Below are positions 7,055 to 9,061 of a stretch of DNA of 9,061 nucleotides, one piece after another. The DNA lies in contig CALDZS010000069.1 in the NCBI GenBank assembly GCA_937944065.1, positions 1-9,061 on the forward strand, read 5' to 3'. The first letter of the stretch is position 1, and every line of letters starts with the position of its first letter. A program made the position numbers and the translations under genes. Below the pieces are notes generated by a model. The model did not search any database, had not been told where the DNA came from, and saw only the letters and a program-made list of their open reading frames with translations. The stretch is from an uncultured Amylibacter sp. (lineage in GTDB: Bacteria; Pseudomonadota; Alphaproteobacteria; Rhodobacterales; Rhodobacteraceae).

Positions 7055-7647
7055 ACCGTTGCCGAATGATAAAGATCAAAATCTGCTTTTTGACGTTGTT
7101 CTAGTTCGCGCTTTAACGTCGGACTAAGGGTCAGCAACGCTGTCGGTGAAACATTCAAATGCTCTAGGGCGACCGACTGGTTCAATCGTTCGCACAGAAA
7201 CTTGGACACCGCAGACATATTTTCGTATCGAAACAGGCGATCTACGCCAACGCTATCGTCACGCAGTCGCAAAAACTTGTGTTGGCTTCCCAAATCGGCG
7301 AACGCGGGACGCGTCTCTGCCAAATAAGCCTCTATAAATTGATTAAAGCTGACAGTGGCAGTACTGTTCGGATGCCCCAATAGCGCATCGCGACGACGAT
7401 ACCGATACCAACTGCCCAACCAATCCAGCGGCTCGCGCATCAGCGCCACTTTGCAAAGGTCGTCACCTGTATACTTCGAGACGAAAGGGGCGATCAGACG
7501 ATTGAACCTGCGCGGGGGGATATGTTTAATTTCGGGATTCCCCTGAAATATCATGTCCGCAAATGGGCTGAACCCATGCTCAATCGCAGTGCTACCCGTC
7601 TTCGGGGTCGCAAAAAACACTAACTTTGCTTGCAGAAAAACCAGCAT
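7051..7647 (-). CDS. Small sulfotransferase-like protein
   Basis: This 198-residue protein has the two PAPS-binding signatures of cytosolic and Golgi-type sulfotransferases: a 5'-phosphosulfate loop TPKTGSTA (14-21) right after a hydrophobic beta strand (KLVFFA), and a 3'-phosphate segment VALMREPLDWLGSWYRY (67-83) with Arg71 and Ser79. The rest, including KHIPPRRF (41-48) and FRYENM (139-144), fits the sulfotransferase family-2 type. It would transfer sulfate from PAPS to an unknown acceptor; activity is inferred from motifs only. It is shorter than typical members (about 250-300 residues). There is no signal peptide. The ATG has no clear Shine-Dalgarno sequence, but the start sits at the normal short distance before the P-loop strand. 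It is a single minus-strand gene between cckA and recA, and its stop TAA overlaps the cckA stop. From memory, relatives at this locus in Rhodobacterales may carry the label gamma-glutamyl kinase, which the motifs do not support. Confidence 0.75.
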   Translation of the reverse strand: MLVFLQAKLVFFATPKTGSTAIEHGFSPFADMIFQGNPEIKHIPPRRFNRLIAPFVSKYTGDDLCKVALMREPLDWLGSWYRYRRRDALLGHPNSTATVSFNQFIEAYLAETRPAFADLGSQHKFLRLRDDSVGVDRLFRYENMSAVSKFLCERLNQSVALEHLNVSPTALLTLSPTLKRELEQRQKADFDLYHSATV

Positions 7648-7739
7648 TTATAACCGTTTAGTTGTTTTCCAGCCTCATTGGCTTTGGAGTTTACTATTCA
7701 TAAAGGAACAACAGCCAAAGTGGAAATGTAAAATTTGTC

Positions 7740-7768
7740 TTGAAATGTTCCTGTTTTAGTCTCATAAC
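7740..7768 (+). promoter_or_regulatory. Likely recA promoter (TTGAAA-N17-CATAAC)
   Basis: TTGAAA at 7740-7745 matches the sigma-70 -35 consensus at five of six positions. A 17-bp spacer leads to CATAAC at 7763-7768, which matches TATAAT at four of six. Transcription would start near 7775, giving a leader of about 65 bases before the recA ATG. It is the best -35/-10 pair seen in this 191-bp gap. Confidence 0.5.
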
Positions 7769-7778
7769 AAATTTAAGA

Positions 7779-7792
7779 GAACAAAAGTGAAC
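7779..7792 (+). promoter_or_regulatory. GAAC-N6-GAAC direct repeat, possible degenerate SOS box
   Basis: Alphaproteobacterial LexA usually binds GTTC-N7-GTTC (equivalently GAAC-N7-GAAC). Here two GAAC words are separated by 6 rather than 7 bases, placed just after the predicted recA transcription start, where an operator would work. Other GAAC or GTTC words in the gap (7706, 7747, 7817) have no partner at N7. It is therefore a near miss and not a confident LexA site. Confidence 0.3.
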
Positions 7793-7800
7793 ATAACCGC

Positions 7801-7815
7801 AATTGCATTGCAATT
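7801..7815. repeat. Perfect 15-bp palindrome in the recA leader
   Basis: The half-sites AATTGCA and TGCAATT surround a single T. The palindrome ends 23 bases before the recA ATG, upstream of the ribosome binding site. As RNA it could form only a weak AT-rich hairpin (6 pairs, 3-base loop); as DNA it could be a binding site. No regulator is recognised. Confidence 0.5.
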
Positions 7816-7838
7816 TGAACAGAAAAAAGGGAAGAGTT

Positions 7839-8930
7839 ATGGCGACTGCATTATTGGATTTGGGCGAGAGAAAAGCAATGGATAAACAAAAAGCACTAGA
7901 GGCGGCGCTGGGCCAGATCGAGCGTCAGTTCGGTAAAGGCTCTATCATGAAGCTGGGCGATGACAGTGCGCGTATGGATATCGAGGCGACGTCGACAGGC
8001 TCTATCGGTTTGGACATCGCATTGGGCATTGGCGGCCTGCCAAAAGGCCGCATCGTCGAGATTTATGGGCCTGAAAGTTCTGGTAAAACCACATTGACGC
8101 TGCACGCCATTGCGGAAGAGCAGAAAAAGGGCGGCATTTGCGCCTTTGTGGACGCAGAGCACGCACTTGATCCATCCTATGCGAAAAAGCTGGGCGTGAA
8201 TATTGATGAATTGCTGATCTCGCAGCCAGATGCAGGTGAGCAGGCATTGGAAATTACTGATACGCTGGTCCGCTCTGGTGCTGTGTCCATGGTTGTGGTC
8301 GATAGTGTCGCGGCATTAACTCCGCGCGCAGAACTCGAAGGCGATATGGGTGACCATCAGGTCGGCGCGCAAGCACGTCTCATGTCACAAGCCATGCGCA
8401 AATTGACAGGTTCAATTTCTAAATCTGGTTGTATGGTAATCTTCATCAACCAAATCCGCATGAAAATCGGTGTTATGTTCGGCTCTCCTGAAACCACATC
8501 GGGTGGTAATGCGTTGAAGTTCTATTCATCCGTTCGACTAGACATTCGCCGCATTGGCGCGATCAAGGATCGTGACGAAGTTGTGGGCAACCAAACCCGC
8601 GTGAAAGTTGTGAAAAATAAAACCGCAACGCCATTTAAACAGGTTGAGTTTGACATCATGTATGGTGAAGGCATTTCTAAACGCGGCGAGATTGTCGACC
8701 TTGGTGTAAAGCTGGGGCTGGTCGAAAAGTCAGGCAGTTGGTTTTCATACGGCGATCAACGTATTGGGCAGGGGCGCGAGAACGCTAAGAACTTCCTAAA
8801 AGATAACCCAGGCGTGGCATGGGAAATCGAGGATAAAATTCGCGCTGCTAACGGTTTGGATTTTGATATGCCAAAGCCTGAAATCGAAGCAGTGAAAGCC
8901 GCTGACAAAGATGCGGTTCTAGAAGAATAA
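7839..8930 (+). CDS. recA: Recombinase RecA
   Basis: RecA forms ATP-dependent filaments on single-stranded DNA, catalyses strand exchange and triggers LexA self-cleavage. The 363-residue protein has usual bacterial length. It shows the N-terminal oligomerisation helix (KALEAALGQIERQFGKGSIM, 18-37), Walker A GPESSGKT (77-84), Walker B VVVDSV (152-157), DNA-binding loops L1 (about 165-180) and L2 (about 211-225, GVMFGSPETTSGGN), the NQIRMKIG segment (204-211) and an acidic C-terminal tail. No key residue is missing. The ATG at 7839 is chosen because AAGGGAAGAG stands just before it; the in-frame TTG at 7803 would add 12 unconserved residues overlapping the leader palindrome. It is monocistronic as far as visible, with its own promoter and a strong terminator 27 bp after the stop. 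Confidence 0.98.
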   Translation: MATALLDLGERKAMDKQKALEAALGQIERQFGKGSIMKLGDDSARMDIEATSTGSIGLDIALGIGGLPKGRIVEIYGPESSGKTTLTLHAIAEEQKKGGICAFVDAEHALDPSYAKKLGVNIDELLISQPDAGEQALEITDTLVRSGAVSMVVVDSVAALTPRAELEGDMGDHQVGAQARLMSQAMRKLTGSISKSGCMVIFINQIRMKIGVMFGSPETTSGGNALKFYSSVRLDIRRIGAIKDRDEVVGNQTRVKVVKNKTATPFKQVEFDIMYGEGISKRGEIVDLGVKLGLVEKSGSWFSYGDQRIGQGRENAKNFLKDNPGVAWEIEDKIRAANGLDFDMPKPEIEAVKAADKDAVLEE

Positions 8931-8956
8931 ATCTTTCCAGTATCAAAGGTTTTATT

Positions 8957-8982
8957 AGGGGCGCTTTTAGGTGCCCCTTTTT
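8957..8982 (+). terminator. Rho-independent terminator of recA
   Basis: An 8-bp stem (AGGGGCGC with GTGCCCCT, one G-U pair) closes a 6-base loop TTTTAG and runs into five consecutive T residues at 8978-8982. It starts 27 bp after the recA stop codon. Confidence 0.88.
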
Positions 8983-9042
8983 GCATGTAAGCCCAAGATC
9001 ATCTCTGGCAGTTCAAGCTGTGGACAGTTGCGTAAAGCCACT

Positions 9043-9058
9043 TTAAAACACCGTTAAC
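9043..9058 (+). promoter_or_regulatory. CtrA-binding box (TTAA-N7-TTAAC) at the window edge
   Basis: TTAA at 9043-9046, seven bases, then TTAAC at 9054-9058 is a perfect match to the CtrA consensus. It lies in the non-coding stretch after the recA terminator, so it probably serves a gene that begins beyond base 9061. No coding sequence was recognised between the terminator and the window end. Confidence 0.55.
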
Positions 9059-9061
9059 AAT

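Noticed and set aside
7682..7720. CTTTGG / CCAAAG inverted repeat upstream of recA.
   Set aside because: The arms are six bases with a 27-base loop, which is expected by chance in a gap of this size.
7803..7838. N-terminal extension of RecA from an in-frame TTG.
   Set aside because: The extra 12 residues are not RecA-like and cover the leader palindrome and ribosome binding site; ATG at 7839 has the better ribosome binding site.
9019..9027. TGTGGACAG resembling a DnaA box.
   Set aside because: It differs from the consensus at two of nine positions and stands alone, with no cluster of boxes or AT-rich unwinding region.

Overview
The window looks like a chromosomal segment of a marine alphaproteobacterium, most likely Rhodobacterales (Roseobacter-like) with a moderate GC content. 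The evidence is the alphaproteobacterial-type CckA hybrid kinase next to recA, the RecA and GuaB sequences, and two perfect CtrA-type boxes (TTAA-N7-TTAAC). The lineage call is inference from protein and motif recognition; no database search was possible. No RNA gene, CRISPR array, insertion sequence, prophage or obvious pseudogene was seen.

Left part (1-2497), accessory metabolism: the 3' end of a metallo-beta-lactamase-fold hydrolase on the plus strand converges on a minus-strand pair. That pair is an arginase/agmatinase-family ureohydrolase followed 51 bp later by an IclR-type regulator. A dyad (AGATAA-N7-TTATCT) lies between ureohydrolase and regulator and is a candidate operator. The natural substrate of the ureohydrolase is not certain.

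Middle (2590-5213), housekeeping: guaB (IMP dehydrogenase, guanine nucleotide synthesis) is followed by an RsmB-type rRNA m5C methyltransferase. The stop of guaB and the start of rsmB share one base (TGATG), which suggests translational coupling.

Right part (5214-9061), cell-cycle signalling and DNA repair: a CckA-like hybrid histidine kinase (two membrane helices, one PAS-like domain, HisKA, HATPase, receiver) starts with TTG behind a good ribosome binding site. It has a perfect CtrA box 40 bp upstream, which implies that CtrA feeds back on the top of its own phosphorelay. A small sulfotransferase-like gene converges on cckA with a 4-bp overlap of stop codons. recA follows, with a recognisable promoter, a near-miss SOS operator (GAAC-N6-GAAC), an unexplained 15-bp palindrome in the leader, and a strong intrinsic terminator. 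A second perfect CtrA box sits at the very end, before a gene outside the window.

Most of the window is ordinary chromosome. The most interesting signals are regulatory: the two CtrA boxes, the structures in the recA leader and the dyad before iclR.
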